DNA from: Anodontia alba
Lineage: Eukaryota; Mollusca; Bivalvia; Lucinida; Lucinidae
Reading direction: 5' to 3'
DNA: 64,000 nt
NCBI GenBank assembly: GCA_964016985.1
Contig: OZ024823.1
Location: 25,880,095 to 25,944,094 of the forward strand
Made by a program: the position numbers and the translations under genes. Below the pieces are notes generated by a model. The model was not told the DNA's origin, did not search any database, and saw only the letters and a list, made by a program, of their open reading frames with translations. Shown piece by piece: positions 19,715 through 29,537 of this stretch. How positions within the stretch are numbered: position 1 is the stretch's first letter; every line of letters starts with the position of its first letter.

Positions 19715-22700
19715 ATGGTTAACTTTAAACAAAAAGTGGTTGATTTGATAACTGTCTTTTCCCAAAATTGTCGAGGCCTCAAAAATATGCAAAAAAGAAG
19801 AGACTTATTCCAGTATATTCGTTCAAAAAAATACAATATAGCATGCTTACAAGATGTGCATATTGACAAAAACATGTATTCATATGTAAAAGCAGAGTGG
19901 GGACATAATCTTGTCTTGAGTGCAAAGAATGGAGTAAATGCTAGCCGAGGAGTAATGATCCTAATAAATAATAACTTCCATTGTGATATAGGACAAATTT
20001 TAACTGATCCAGAAGGAAACTTTGTCATAATGGAGTTAAACCTCCATACAAAGAAAATTACACTAGTAAGTATTTACGGACCAAATGACGATAAGCCAAA
20101 TTTCTATAAAAATATCAAACAAAAAGTACTAGATTTTGGAAATGAAAACGTCATTTTTTGTGGTGATTGGAATTTAGTTCTGAATCCGGATGTTGACACT
20201 GAAAATTATCGTCATATTAATAATCCAAGAGCACGATCAGAAGTTTTAAAACTTATTGATGAAGATAATTATATTGATGTATTTAGAAGTTTACATGACA
20301 GCGAAGGCTTTACATGGAAGAAAATTAATCCTGAGAAAAAACAAGCACGTTTGGACTTCTTCCTGGTCAGTGAGGAAAGCTTCAAGCTTGTTTATGACTG
20401 TAATGTGGTATCAGGATACAGAACAGATCACTCAGGAATTATACTTAAATTAAAACTTAATCAAAATGAACGAGGAAAGAGTTATTGGAAATTCAATAAT
20501 TCACTTCTGAAAGATAAAGATTATATTCAACTTGTAAAGAAGTCAGTAGAAGAGGTGAAAAATACATATAAAATTGTCAATATTCAACAAAACAGGGTTA
20601 ACTTAGATAATAATAATAATAACAATAGTAACAATAATGATAATAACAATATCTTTAATAACAATAATAATAATATACATAATACGTATTCTATAAATGA
20701 CCAGCTTTTGTTGGAAATGATACTTTTAGCTATCAGGGGGGAAACGATAAAATACAGCTCAAGAAAAAAGAAGGAAAACAGTAGACAGGAAAAACAGCTA
20801 GAAGATGAAATACTAAATTTAGAAAGCAAAATTACTGAGACTTTACAAACAGTCAGTCAAGAAGACATTAACTTACTGAATGATAAGAAAAACAGATTAC
20901 ATGAAATAAGAAAAAGTAAAATTGAAGGAGTCATGTTAAGATCACGGTGTAGATACGAGGATTTAGGAGAGAAACCTTCTGGCTATTTTCTTAATCTTGA
21001 AAAGAGAAATTTCACAAATAAAGTTATCACAAAAATAATAGAGGAAAATGGCCAAGAATGTTTGAGTACAGATGAAATATTAAACAGCCAGAAAACATAC
21101 TTTAAAAATTTGTACAGTGAAAATATCATTATTGATGATACTCCAATTGAATCCAAAATAGGAGAAAATAGTTCTAGACTGGCTGATAATGAAGCTGAAT
21201 TATTGGAAGGAGATATTAAATATTCAGAGCTTGCAAAGGCATTGAAAAATATGAAAAATTTAAAAACACCTGGAAATGATGGATTTACTGCAGAATTTTT
21301 TAAATTTTTTTGGACTGATCTGAAATTTTTCATATTAAACTCATTAAATTATGGTTATAGAACTGGCTCATTATCAATAACTCAAAAACAAGGTATAATC
21401 ACCTGCTTACCAAAACCAAATAAATCACCCTTCTATCTGAAGAATTGGCGACCTATTTCCCTTCTTAATGTAACCTATAAATTAGCTTCCTCTGTTATTG
21501 CTGCACGCCTTAAAACTGTACTACATAAACTGATACATGAAGATCAAAAAGGTTTTATTTCTGGAAGATTTATAGGAGAAAATATAAGACAAATTTATGA
21601 CATTCTTTTTGAGACAAAACAACAACAACTACCAGGTTTGATACTTTCTATTGATTTTCAACAAGCATTTGATTCCGTTTCATGGAAATTTATACACAAA
21701 ACACTCAAATACTTTAATTTTGGACCATCCTTTCAACGGTGGATCAAATTATTTCAGACTGGTTCTGAGTCATGTATATTACAAAACGGTCATATGTCAG
21801 AGTTTTTTGGACTACAAAGAGGCTGTAGACAAGGAGACCCTATCTCCCCATACATTTTTCTCCTATGTGCAGAGGTATTAAGCCAAATGATCAGAAAAGA
21901 CAATCTTATCAAAGGGATAATAATAGAAAATAAAGAATTCAAATTGAGTCAATATGCTGATGACACTCAAATATTCTTAGACGGATCAGAAATATCGTTA
22001 AAAAAAACTTTAGATAAATTAAAATTATTTTATTCAATGTCTGGTTTAAAAATAAATGTTGAAAAAACAAGAGCAATATGGATTGGATCAATGAATAGAC
22101 CAAATCTTAAGTTATGCTTGGAATATAATTTAGACTGGAATCAAGAAACTTTTAAAATCCTAGGAGTGACTTTTACTCCAGAGGTTTTTGACATATGGGA
22201 TCAAAATGCAACTGATGTCCTTAAAAAAGTGGAAAATATTATCAAGTCTTGGTCAAGAAGAAAAATTACATTGCCTGGAAAGATAACTGTTATTAAATCA
22301 TTAGCCATATCAAAATTTGTTCATTTATTTCTGGCTCTACCCAACCCACCAGGAAATTTAGTACAAAGCCTAAATAAATTATTTTATAAATTCCTGTGGA
22401 ATTCTGGGCCTGACAAGATAAAAAGAAAAATTATAATTAAAGATATAACACAAGGGGGTTTAAGAATGATTCAAATAGACAGTTTTGTTACAGCATTAAA
22501 AGTTACATGGCTAAGGCGACTAATTTCACAACCCAGTTGCACATGGAGCAGTCTTTCATACATAAATATGGATAGTCTTTTTACTAAAGGAAATAATTAT
22601 GCAGGCATAAAGGCAAATGAGCTAATAAACCCATTTTGGAAAGATTTACTAATAAGTTGGAATAACTTTTGCAAAGCAGTCAGAATCGAGACACTTGAAG

Positions 22701-23614
22701 ATATTTTATATTGCCCAATATGGTTTAACTCAAATATGAATGGGGGACAAAATTTATATTTTAAAGAATGGCATGATAAAGGTATTAAAAATGTAATAGA
22801 CTTACTTAATGGAGATGGAAATTTTTATCAATTTGATGAACTGAAAGAAAATTATGGTATACATGGGACTTTTTTAGACTATCAATCAATCTTAAGAAAG
22901 TTGCCTACGTACTGGAAAACTAAAATCAACCAAAATAATTTTGTATGTAAGAACAGGAAACAATATGTTGCTCGAAATTGTTATCTTAAATTATTATGTA
23001 AAGACAAAAAAGGTAGTAGAACATTATATAATATTATTGTTGGAAACCAGGATTCAAGTCCACCATCTCAAAAGTGGGTTAATATATTAGGAAATATTAC
23101 ACAGGAAGAATGGAATAGTTATAATGATACAATTAAAAATATCAAAGAAGTAAAATTACAAGAGTTTCAGTTTAAAGTAAATAACCATATACTAGTTACA
23201 AAATCTTTTCTTCACAAAATAAATAAAGTAGACAATGACAGATGCACTTTTTGCAGCCTGGAAACTGAAACAATAATACATGTGCTTTTCAACTGTAATA
23301 AGGTGAAAGAATTTTGGTTGGCTATGAAGAATTGGTTAAGAATTCAAGCTAATGTTATACTTCATTTAACCATAAAGAATGTTATTTTTTCTAAACAAGA
23401 AAATAATGAACTACTTAACTACATACTGCTATTAGGTAAGTACTTTATCTACAAAACAAAGTTTTTGGCAAATAGCATTAGGCTGGAAAATTTTATTATC
23501 TACCTGAAAAGAAAATATCAGAATGAGAAATACATCTCAAAAATTCATAATAAACAGAATAAATTTCAAGCCAAATGGTCACTTTTAAGTCACATAATGG
23601 AAGGTACAACTTGA
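19715..23614 (+). CDS. LINE ORF2: endonuclease/reverse transcriptase (1299 aa)
   Basis: This is the enzyme for target-primed reverse transcription: it nicks host DNA and copies the element RNA at the nick. The endonuclease occupies about residues 5-245: SQNCRG near the start, LQDVH at 45-49, GDWN at 150-153, RLDFFLVS, and TDHS at 237-240. A linker follows that is unusually rich in Asn (299 to about 329). RT motifs: TPGNDGF near 517, NWRPISLLN, the motif A aspartate at 647 (IDFQQAFDSV), LQRGCRQGDP at 700-709, YADD at 747-750 and SGLKINVEKT. The C-terminal zinc-finger-like C-x2-C-x8-H-x4-C is at 1177-1194 (zf-RVT type). There are no frameshifts or stops. The frame is open upstream of this ATG to the insertion boundary, so the native start may have lain further 5'. 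Codon use is strongly A/T biased. L1-type endonucleases usually have Glu where this one has Asp47. Confidence 0.93.
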   Translation: MVNFKQKVVDLITVFSQNCRGLKNMQKRRDLFQYIRSKKYNIACLQDVHIDKNMYSYVKAEWGHNLVLSAKNGVNASRGVMILINNNFHCDIGQILTDPEGNFVIMELNLHTKKITLVSIYGPNDDKPNFYKNIKQKVLDFGNENVIFCGDWNLVLNPDVDTENYRHINNPRARSEVLKLIDEDNYIDVFRSLHDSEGFTWKKINPEKKQARLDFFLVSEESFKLVYDCNVVSGYRTDHSGIILKLKLNQNERGKSYWKFNNSLLKDKDYIQLVKKSVEEVKNTYKIVNIQQNRVNLDNNNNNNSNNNDNNNIFNNNNNNIHNTYSINDQLLLEMILLAIRGETIKYSSRKKKENSRQEKQLEDEILNLESKITETLQTVSQEDINLLNDKKNRLHEIRKSKIEGVMLRSRCRYEDLGEKPSGYFLNLEKRNFTNKVITKIIEENGQECLSTDEILNSQKTYFKNLYSENIIIDDTPIESKIGENSSRLADNEAELLEGDIKYSELAKALKNMKNLKTPGNDGFTAEFFKFFWTDLKFFILNSLNYGYRTGSLSITQKQGIITCLPKPNKSPFYLKNWRPISLLNVTYKLASSVIAARLKTVLHKLIHEDQKGFISGRFIGENIRQIYDILFETKQQQLPGLILSIDFQQAFDSVSWKFIHKTLKYFNFGPSFQRWIKLFQTGSESCILQNGHMSEFFGLQRGCRQGDPISPYIFLLCAEVLSQMIRKDNLIKGIIIENKEFKLSQYADDTQIFLDGSEISLKKTLDKLKLFYSMSGLKINVEKTRAIWIGSMNRPNLKLCLEYNLDWNQETFKILGVTFTPEVFDIWDQNATDVLKKVENIIKSWSRRKITLPGKITVIKSLAISKFVHLFLALPNPPGNLVQSLNKLFYKFLWNSGPDKIKRKIIIKDITQGGLRMIQIDSFVTALKVTWLRRLISQPSCTWSSLSYINMDSLFTKGNNYAGIKANELINPFWKDLLISWNNFCKAVRIETLEDILYCPIWFNSNMNGGQNLYFKEWHDKGIKNVIDLLNGDGNFYQFDELKENYGIHGTFLDYQSILRKLPTYWKTKINQNNFVCKNRKQYVARNCYLKLLCKDKKGSRTLYNIIVGNQDSSPPSQKWVNILGNITQEEWNSYNDTIKNIKEVKLQEFQFKVNNHILVTKSFLHKINKVDNDRCTFCSLETETIIHVLFNCNKVKEFWLAMKNWLRIQANVILHLTIKNVIFSKQENNELLNYILLLGKYFIYKTKFLANSIRLENFIIYLKRKYQNEKYISKIHNKQNKFQAKWSLLSHIMEGTT

Positions 23615-24244
23615 TACGCCATAGCCAGAAAAAACAAAACAAAAAAAAAAAAAAAAAAAAAACAATATTTTTCCACAAACATCATCTTGAAAAAAGGCAG
23701 TTGCAGGAACTATTAAACCATTAAACTTAATATAGATGTAGCCGATACCCAAACTCTTAAACTTAATATCTTTTGTAGCCATAAGCCATACAGCCCTATG
23801 TTTATGTTCAGGTAAGCAGACAAGTAAAGCAGAGCAGATTAGAATGTTTATGTCTTCATCAAGTTCGGTTAGTATAGTATAATCAACTGCATGTATATAT
23901 ATGAACATGATCCTTTTTCAAATCACAAAGACAGTTTTGATAACTCATGGTTCCTATATCAAAATAAGCAGAAAGTATAAACAGTTTTTGTGGTTGCGAA
24001 GAGGGACTATAGCCAATGAAAAGTTGTTTCATATACAAAAGCAGACATTATTAATTAAAAGAGTCTCCTTGTATATGAATACTGAAATATTATTGTACTC
24101 TGACAGACAAAACAATAGTTCATATAGCTTAAGAAGGATGAGAGATAGAATGAAAGCTTATCAATATATCAGTATCTATTATGTATATGTATTACATGCA
24201 TAAATTAATAAAATAAAGATGTGGACAAAAAAAAAAAAAAAAAA
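23615..24244 (+). other. LINE 3' untranslated region
   Basis: About 610 bp of non-coding sequence plus the A-tail. It contains an internal A-run at about 23640-23662, probably an ordinary simple-repeat expansion, and ends 'aataaaataaagatgtgg' before the tail. Confidence 0.8.
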
Positions 24245-24492
24245 ACACAATCAATGCAGGGCCAACCTGTGCTAGAATGATTACATCACACATCCTTTTG
24301 ATTTGAAAAGGTATAATTTGACAGGTGGTCCTCAGCTGCTAAGATGTCATGTTTCAATCAGCTGCTGAATGAAATTTTTTGAGTGTTTGGTGTTGATTGC
24401 AATCTTGTTACTTAATACTCACTTTCATTATTTTGATTTTCTTTTTTTCTTGCTATTTATTTCACTTCACTCTACTATTATTTTACCTTGCA

Positions 24493-24714
24493 TTAACCTT
24501 TACTACTCTAAGGGCAAATTCAGCAAATGACAAAATAGATAATATTTTTTCTTATTTTTTACCAGAAAATAGGCTTTGACATTCCATGCAAATTGTCTCC
24601 TAAGGAGTCAAAAGACAATTTCGATGAAATGTCATAGCCTATTTTCTGGATCAAATAAGAAAAAATTGCAAACTGTCATCTGAAGAAATTTTTACCCAGC
24701 ATGCTTAGCATTAA
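24493..24714. mobile_element. Foldback MITE family C, copy
   Basis: TTAA to TTAA. Left end 'ttaacctttactactcta', right end 'cccagcatgcttagcattaa'. Confidence 0.8.
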
Positions 24715-24733
24715 AAAAAAGTGTGGAGTAGTT

Positions 24734-24960
24734 GCATTAGCCCTTAAAGCGCCAAGAAAACCTGCATCTGAAAATGTCGTCTATTTATGTCATCTGCTGA
24801 ATATTCTTGCAAACTTTTCAAACCTATTTTTGCATACAGGCAAACAGTGTGGACCCAGATCAGACTGCTCCTAAAGGAGCAGTCTGATCTGGGTCCACAC
24901 TGTTTGCAGGAGTGACTTTTAAAGTAACCAGCAGAAGATAAAGCAGACGACAATAGTTAA
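24734..24960. mobile_element. Foldback MITE family G, copy 1
   Basis: Family G begins like B ('cccttaaagcgccaag') but continues 'aaaacctgcatctgaaaatg', then the hairpin 'cagtgtggacccagatcaga' with the loop 'ctgctcctaaaggagcag'. The hairpin (about 24843-24908) is perfect over more than 30 bp per arm. Confidence 0.8.
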
Positions 24961-25017
24961 GACATATGTTATGGGTATCAGAATTGCTTTAGTGATACAT
25001 GATCCCAACAACATGTG

Positions 25018-25165
25018 AGTCATTACGTGAGAAAATGTATCTTTGGACTCTGTTCAGTCTGGGCCTCCCCTACAGCCTGATCAGAGTTTTCATTGGCTAC
25101 TGCTCTAAGTACTCAAGGGACCAAGGTTTCCTAAGGCTGATCTGAGTCTCTGTTGGGCACACACC
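25018..25165. mobile_element. Family I remnant
   Basis: 'gagaaaatgtatctttgga' and later 'gatcagagttttcattgg' follow the family I layout, heavily diverged. Confidence 0.45.
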
Positions 25166-25309
25166 ATGAGGTATATTACCATATCTGACTTAAGTACTGC
25201 ACTGTTCACTTTGGTTAAAATACTGGGAAAATGTACCAAGGGCACTTTTTAAAATTGTGATCAGCGAAGACTTATCAAATGATGCTTATGCAATGTTTTT
25301 GTTGTTTTT

Positions 25310-25475
25310 TTTTCCTCCTGATTTTCTTTATAAAATCATATGTTGTGGATACCCATTGGAACTGCATCAGCTTTGTTGATGCAGTTCCAATGGGTACCCA
25401 CAACATATGATTTTATAAAGTTGATGCAGTTCCAATGGGTACCCACAACATATGATTTTATAAAGAAGTAAACAA
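25310..25475. mobile_element. Foldback MITE family D with duplicated right arm
   Basis: The left arm 'aaaatcatatgttgtggata' begins near 25333 and the core reads 'aactgcatcagctttgttg'. The right arm is present twice in tandem (25376-25420 and 25421-25465). The termini of family D are largely lost. Confidence 0.7.
25376..25465. repeat. Exact 45-bp tandem duplication of a foldback arm
   Basis: Two identical 45-bp units, each starting 'ttgatgcagttccaatgggt' and ending 'gattttataaag'. Confidence 0.9.
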
Positions 25476-25727
25476 AAAAACAAAACTGACTGTAATCTGC
25501 ATGAATACTACAGAATTGCTTGACTGTGCGCTTATAGGGGTATGTGCTGTAATTAGATCAAATATGGTTCTTCATTTTGCGGCTCTTCGGTTTTGGTGCA
25601 GAAATAAGAAAACAATTACAGTAAATGTCCTAAAATTTCATATGCCAAGGTTTCTGACTAAATGGCATATACAAGCAGTGCAGACCCAGATCAAACTGCT
25701 CCTGATCCTCTGTTGGAGCATAAAATT

Positions 25728-25816
25728 ACCCAGCAGGCACACCACATTGAAACAACATTGATTCAACATTGATTCAACCTTGAATCTACATTGTTTCAAC
25801 TTGTGTGCTTGCTGGG
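25728..25816. repeat. Small palindromic repeat with CAACATTGATT units
   Basis: 'acccagcaggcacac' and the inverted 'gtgtgcttgctgggta' flank repeats of 'ttgattcaaca'. Similar 'caacgttgattcaac' repeats are common in marine animal genomes; identity as the same family is inference. Confidence 0.55.
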
Positions 25817-26448
25817 TAGGTGATCTTTTGGCATGACATATATGTCAAACTTTGTCACAGAAGTTTTTTGAGTGATGACACCCTCTCTTAATGTACGTAA
25901 ATCATAAAAAAATATTACAGCAAAAATGGTTTTTATTTCAATCTTTCCCTAAAGGTGTTTAATAAAAACATGACATATATTGTTTTTAAGTTTAATTTGT
26001 TAAGCTGTTTATTGCTTATAATTTCATAAGACATTAAGACTCTTTTCTTCACCCTACTTGTCAGCTGTCATTTGTACATTGTCATTTTCACTAATTTATG
26101 TTGTCAATTTGAGCAAATGGCTCATCCAGGTCCTTTCTGTCCATGAATGGGTCTTTTCTACATGAGAAGAAAAATTTGTAAGAATTTGAAATAAATTGAA
26201 GGTTATGGGTTTAAGGGATGGATGTTTGACATTATGAGGTAAAAGTGATTTAATGCAATGAAAGGACCTTGGTGTCACTTTACAAATCTCCCTACTTGGT
26301 TGTGAATGAACTTAGATTTTAGACAGATAATGCAGAATTTAATTATGATCTAGGGGCAGATTGGATTTGACCATTTGTACACTTGTTGAAGAAGTCACAT
26401 TAAAACCAAGTGATCCATAATTCATAGTTCCAGACATGACCTTTTTTA
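25817..26448. other. No recognised feature
   Basis: A+T-rich, with short ORFs only and no splice-flanked open segment that I would call an exon. Confidence 0.45.
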
Positions 26449-26776
26449 ACCCTTACCACGTCAGCAGAGGACATATTACAAAAACTTACCTATTCAAATA
26501 TACTGAAAATTTTACCACCAAAAAAGTGAAATATTTCAGATAAAAAATTCTGATGTTTTTTCATATTTCTGCTCAAAACATAGATTTTGGGTACTCGTTA
26601 GAACTGCCACTACGAGTGCCCACAATCTATGTTTTTGAGCAGAAATAAGAACTGTAAACCCATGTTTTACTATATAAAAGTGGGGTTTAAGGGGGTCAGA
26701 ATTATATAGGTATATTTTCGTGATGAAAATATTTCAAACTGTTGTCTACTGAAATTTTTACCCAGCAGGCTGAGCA
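26449..26776. mobile_element. Family C remnant, interrupted by a family E element
   Basis: Left piece 'ttaacccttaccacgtcagc' and right piece 'gaaatttttacccagcaggc' are the two ends of a C-type element. The E copy at 26479-26725 lies between them. Confidence 0.6.
26479..26725 (+). mobile_element. Foldback MITE family E, copy 2
   Basis: 'cctattcaaatatactgaaa' to 'ataggtatattttcgtgatg', with core arms 'attttgggtactcgttagaa' shortened by a deletion at the loop. Confidence 0.8.
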
Positions 26777-27022
26777 TTTACTGTGCTGATATTTAAATTT
26801 GAACCAATCTTGTGTTGAAAAAAAAATGCCAATTATTGATTGCCTTGGGTGATAGTTTTATTAGAAACTCCTTTTATTTTCTGTTCTACATTTTGTATTT
26901 GTGAGATCTGAAAAATACATGATTTAATGATTACAAACTTGATATGAATCTTTCTTTCTTATAAAATAAGAGCAGCTGGTTTTTACCCTCAGAGTTGTTA
27001 CCCCATAATGATAAGTTTATTA

Positions 27023-27221
27023 TTAACACTTTGCCTGATGGGTAAAATTTCAGCAGACAACATTTTGAAATATTTTTCTTATTTTCAAGAAAATAAGATC
27101 TGACATTTCATGCAAATTGTCTCCTTTGGAGAAAATATGCGTGAAGTGTCTGATCCTATTTTCTAGGAAAAATATTTGAAAATGTTGTTTGCTGAATTTT
27201 TTATCCAGCATGCAGTGTTAA
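27023..27221. mobile_element. Foldback MITE family C, copy
   Basis: TTAA to TTAA. Centre 'gtctcctttggagaaaat'; the right arm has lost several matches. Confidence 0.78.
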
Positions 27222-27420
27222 ATTAAAAATGAGTATTTTGGTGAACTGGTTGCTAATAGTAAGAGGGTACTTGCCACAAAAATAAACCACATGTAAGCAT
27301 GCATAGCTCGAGTGGAAACATGAATATTCTTCAATATTTCTCCACAAAAACACATATTGAGCCAGTTCTGTTATTACAACATACGTTTGTTTATGAAGAA
27401 ATAAGAAAAAAAAATAAAAA

Positions 27421-27592
27421 TAGCTCAAGATAAGAGAGGTATCAGGTATTTTCTTATTTCTGCATGAAAACTTAAGTTGTGGGTACTCATTAGAAGTGCC
27501 TCACCAAGACATTTCCAATGAGTATCCACAGCATATGTTTTTGTGGAGGTGAGAAGAATATTATGTGGATACCTCTCTTATCTGGAGCTATG
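27421..27592. mobile_element. Foldback MITE family D, full-length copy
   Basis: 'tagctcaagataagag' to 'ctcttatctggagcta', with arms around 'gcctcaccaagac'. A decayed D-like fragment precedes it (about 27320-27410). Confidence 0.8.
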
Positions 27593-27974
27593 CATTGGGC
27601 TGTCACTTGAGTTGTTTGATCAGGGTTGACACTGCTGTTTGCATGGTTTATCACCAGTAGTTAAATTTTAGGAGAAGTATGGTAAAGAGTTAAGGTATCC
27701 GAATATGTAGGATAATTATGGTAGGTTGGCTCGATTGCGTCTGGTCTTCATATATATCATAAAGCAGTTTATTTCTTGTGGAACAGTACAGTTATATTTT
27801 AAGTAATCAAACTTTATGATGGAGGGTTTGCCTTTTGGCTGTAAAAGTCCTTATTTCTTCATTACCATCAAACTTACCCCAATATCTTAAAATACTGATA
27901 GAAGTGACAGAATAAAACATATGAACATCTGTATTTTTTTATGACTTACCATATTTCCTCAAAGCATACCAACA
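27593..27974. other. No recognised feature
   Basis: Contains only a faint core ('gatcagggttgacactgctg' near 27621). Confidence 0.4.
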
Positions 27975-28260
27975 CCTTGACTCTAAAAGCACCAAGCAAA
28001 ATTTGTAGCAGACGACAGTCTAATTCTTTTTTAGTTTTCAGAGACAGTTCACATGAAATATCAAGACTTATTTTCTTTGAAGAATTCAGTAGACAGCCAG
28101 TTGAGGATATTTTTTGTATTTTTCCCAGAAAACAGGATTTGACATTTCATGCAAATTGTCTCTAAAGGAAATGTCAAATCCTGTTTTCTGGGAAAAATAA
28201 GAAAAAATATTTAAGAATGTCGCCTGCTGTGGATTTTACCCAGAGTGCTAAGCTTTAACT
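27975..28260. mobile_element. Chimera: family B left end joined to a family C right part
   Basis: Starts as B ('ctaaaagcaccaagcaaaat', B right arm near 28045), then from about 28107 becomes C ('cccagaaaacaggatttgac' and its inverted copy) and ends with the C terminus 'cccagagtgctaagctttaa'. It is either a C insertion with lost ends or a recombinant. Confidence 0.6.
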
Positions 28261-29537
28261 TTGTTTGAAGTTTCAGGTCAAGAGGTCTGTTCAAAAAAGA
28301 AAATGACTAATATTAGTAATTCATCTAGGAAACTGACATCCCCCTAAATATTATTTATGATGGTAATAACTACTAGATAAACATCTAGATTACCTTTGGG
28401 TAATGCCTTTCCAATGTAATAATCTTGTTCAAACAATTATAAATTACTTTGGTTTTCTTATGTTAGCCACTATGCAATTTTGATTTCACCATTTTGTCTA
28501 CATTGTGGTCACAACCAGGTGGAGTAGTCCCACAATTCAAAGATTTGTCTCTCGAATGAAAATATAATGGGAATTTTTCATAGACAATATAAGTAATCAG
28601 TCATTTTATGGCATTTTACTTTTAAATATATTTGTTTATACAGGATAGTAAATACACTTGAGAACCAAAATATCTGGCTTTGTTTGGATTGTGTCATTGG
28701 TTTCTTTGATTGGCTGTTGCCTTATGTTCATTTCACAGGATTGTGAGACCATTTCATTCATTTGATTTGTCCACTTCATTCATTTGATTTTAGAATTGAT
28801 TGATGGTAAAATGGATAATCTATACTTTAGCTGTCCCAGGTAGGACAGATCTACTTCCCTTTCAAGATTTTTGAGAGGTCGGGTACAGTGGTTGGGGGCA
28901 GGGGATGGTAAAACTTACATTGTCAATGTAACAATGAATCCATAAATGGCAGTTGTGGATAGCTCAAGGTCATAGTTATACTGCAATACTTGAGTCCATA
29001 GGGAGGAAGTGTAAATTAAGTTTGATAAATGAGACAGAGTTAATCAGAAATCCTGAGGAATGTCAAACTCATTATCTGGTGAAATTTAGTGATACCACAC
29101 TGTCTGAGTATAATATACTAGGTTGAAATGGAACTTAAAGGTAAGATTGAGTTTATAAAAATGGCAAAGTCATTAGACCATAAAATGGGTCATTGTCATG
29201 AAATGATATTGCACTGTTTGAGTCCATGTTCAGAAGAAGATGATGCCAAGTTTTATGAAGATGGTTCATGTGATAATTCATATGCAGTGTTAAGCCTTAT
29301 TTTCCTGCAATTTTGAATGTACTTTTGTGGGTTAACTATCACATGCATGATCAGAAAAGACTCTGACCAACACTTATACACAGATGTGATGTGCATTTGA
29401 CATTTGATCAGAATTTCTTTTTCCAAGAAATGCAAAATGCTGACGACAGAGAAAATACTTCAAAACAATAAACAGTCACAGATTGACCTGCATAGTCATG
29501 CAAATCTCATCTTTTATGTGTACTTTTCTGTCCTCTT
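28261..29537. other. No recognised feature (1.3 kb)
   Basis: The longest stretch between mobile elements in the left half. It has no long ORF and no clear exon. It includes a duplicated 'atttcattcatttgatt' near 28750-28790. Confidence 0.45.

Larger units (their letters stand above)
19681..24244 (+). mobile_element. L1/Tx1-like LINE retrotransposon, 4.56 kb, 5'-truncated
   Basis: Flanked by an exact 15-bp target-site duplication 'acacaatcaatgcag' (19666-19680 and 24245-24259). It ends in an A-tail of about 19 bases (from about 24228), 20-30 bp after AATAAA-type signals. It contains one long ORF with an apurinic-type endonuclease and a reverse transcriptase. No ORF1 is present, and the reading frame is open to the 5' boundary, so the insertion looks 5'-truncated close to the start of ORF2. 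Assignment to the L1/Tx1 group rests on the domain order (endonuclease, RT, C-terminal Cys/His motif) and motif style. The intact ORF and perfect duplication point to a recent insertion. Confidence 0.93.

Noticed and set aside
20584..20829. Minus-strand Leu-rich ORF within the LINE
   Set aside because: It is the complement of the poly-Asn codons of ORF2.
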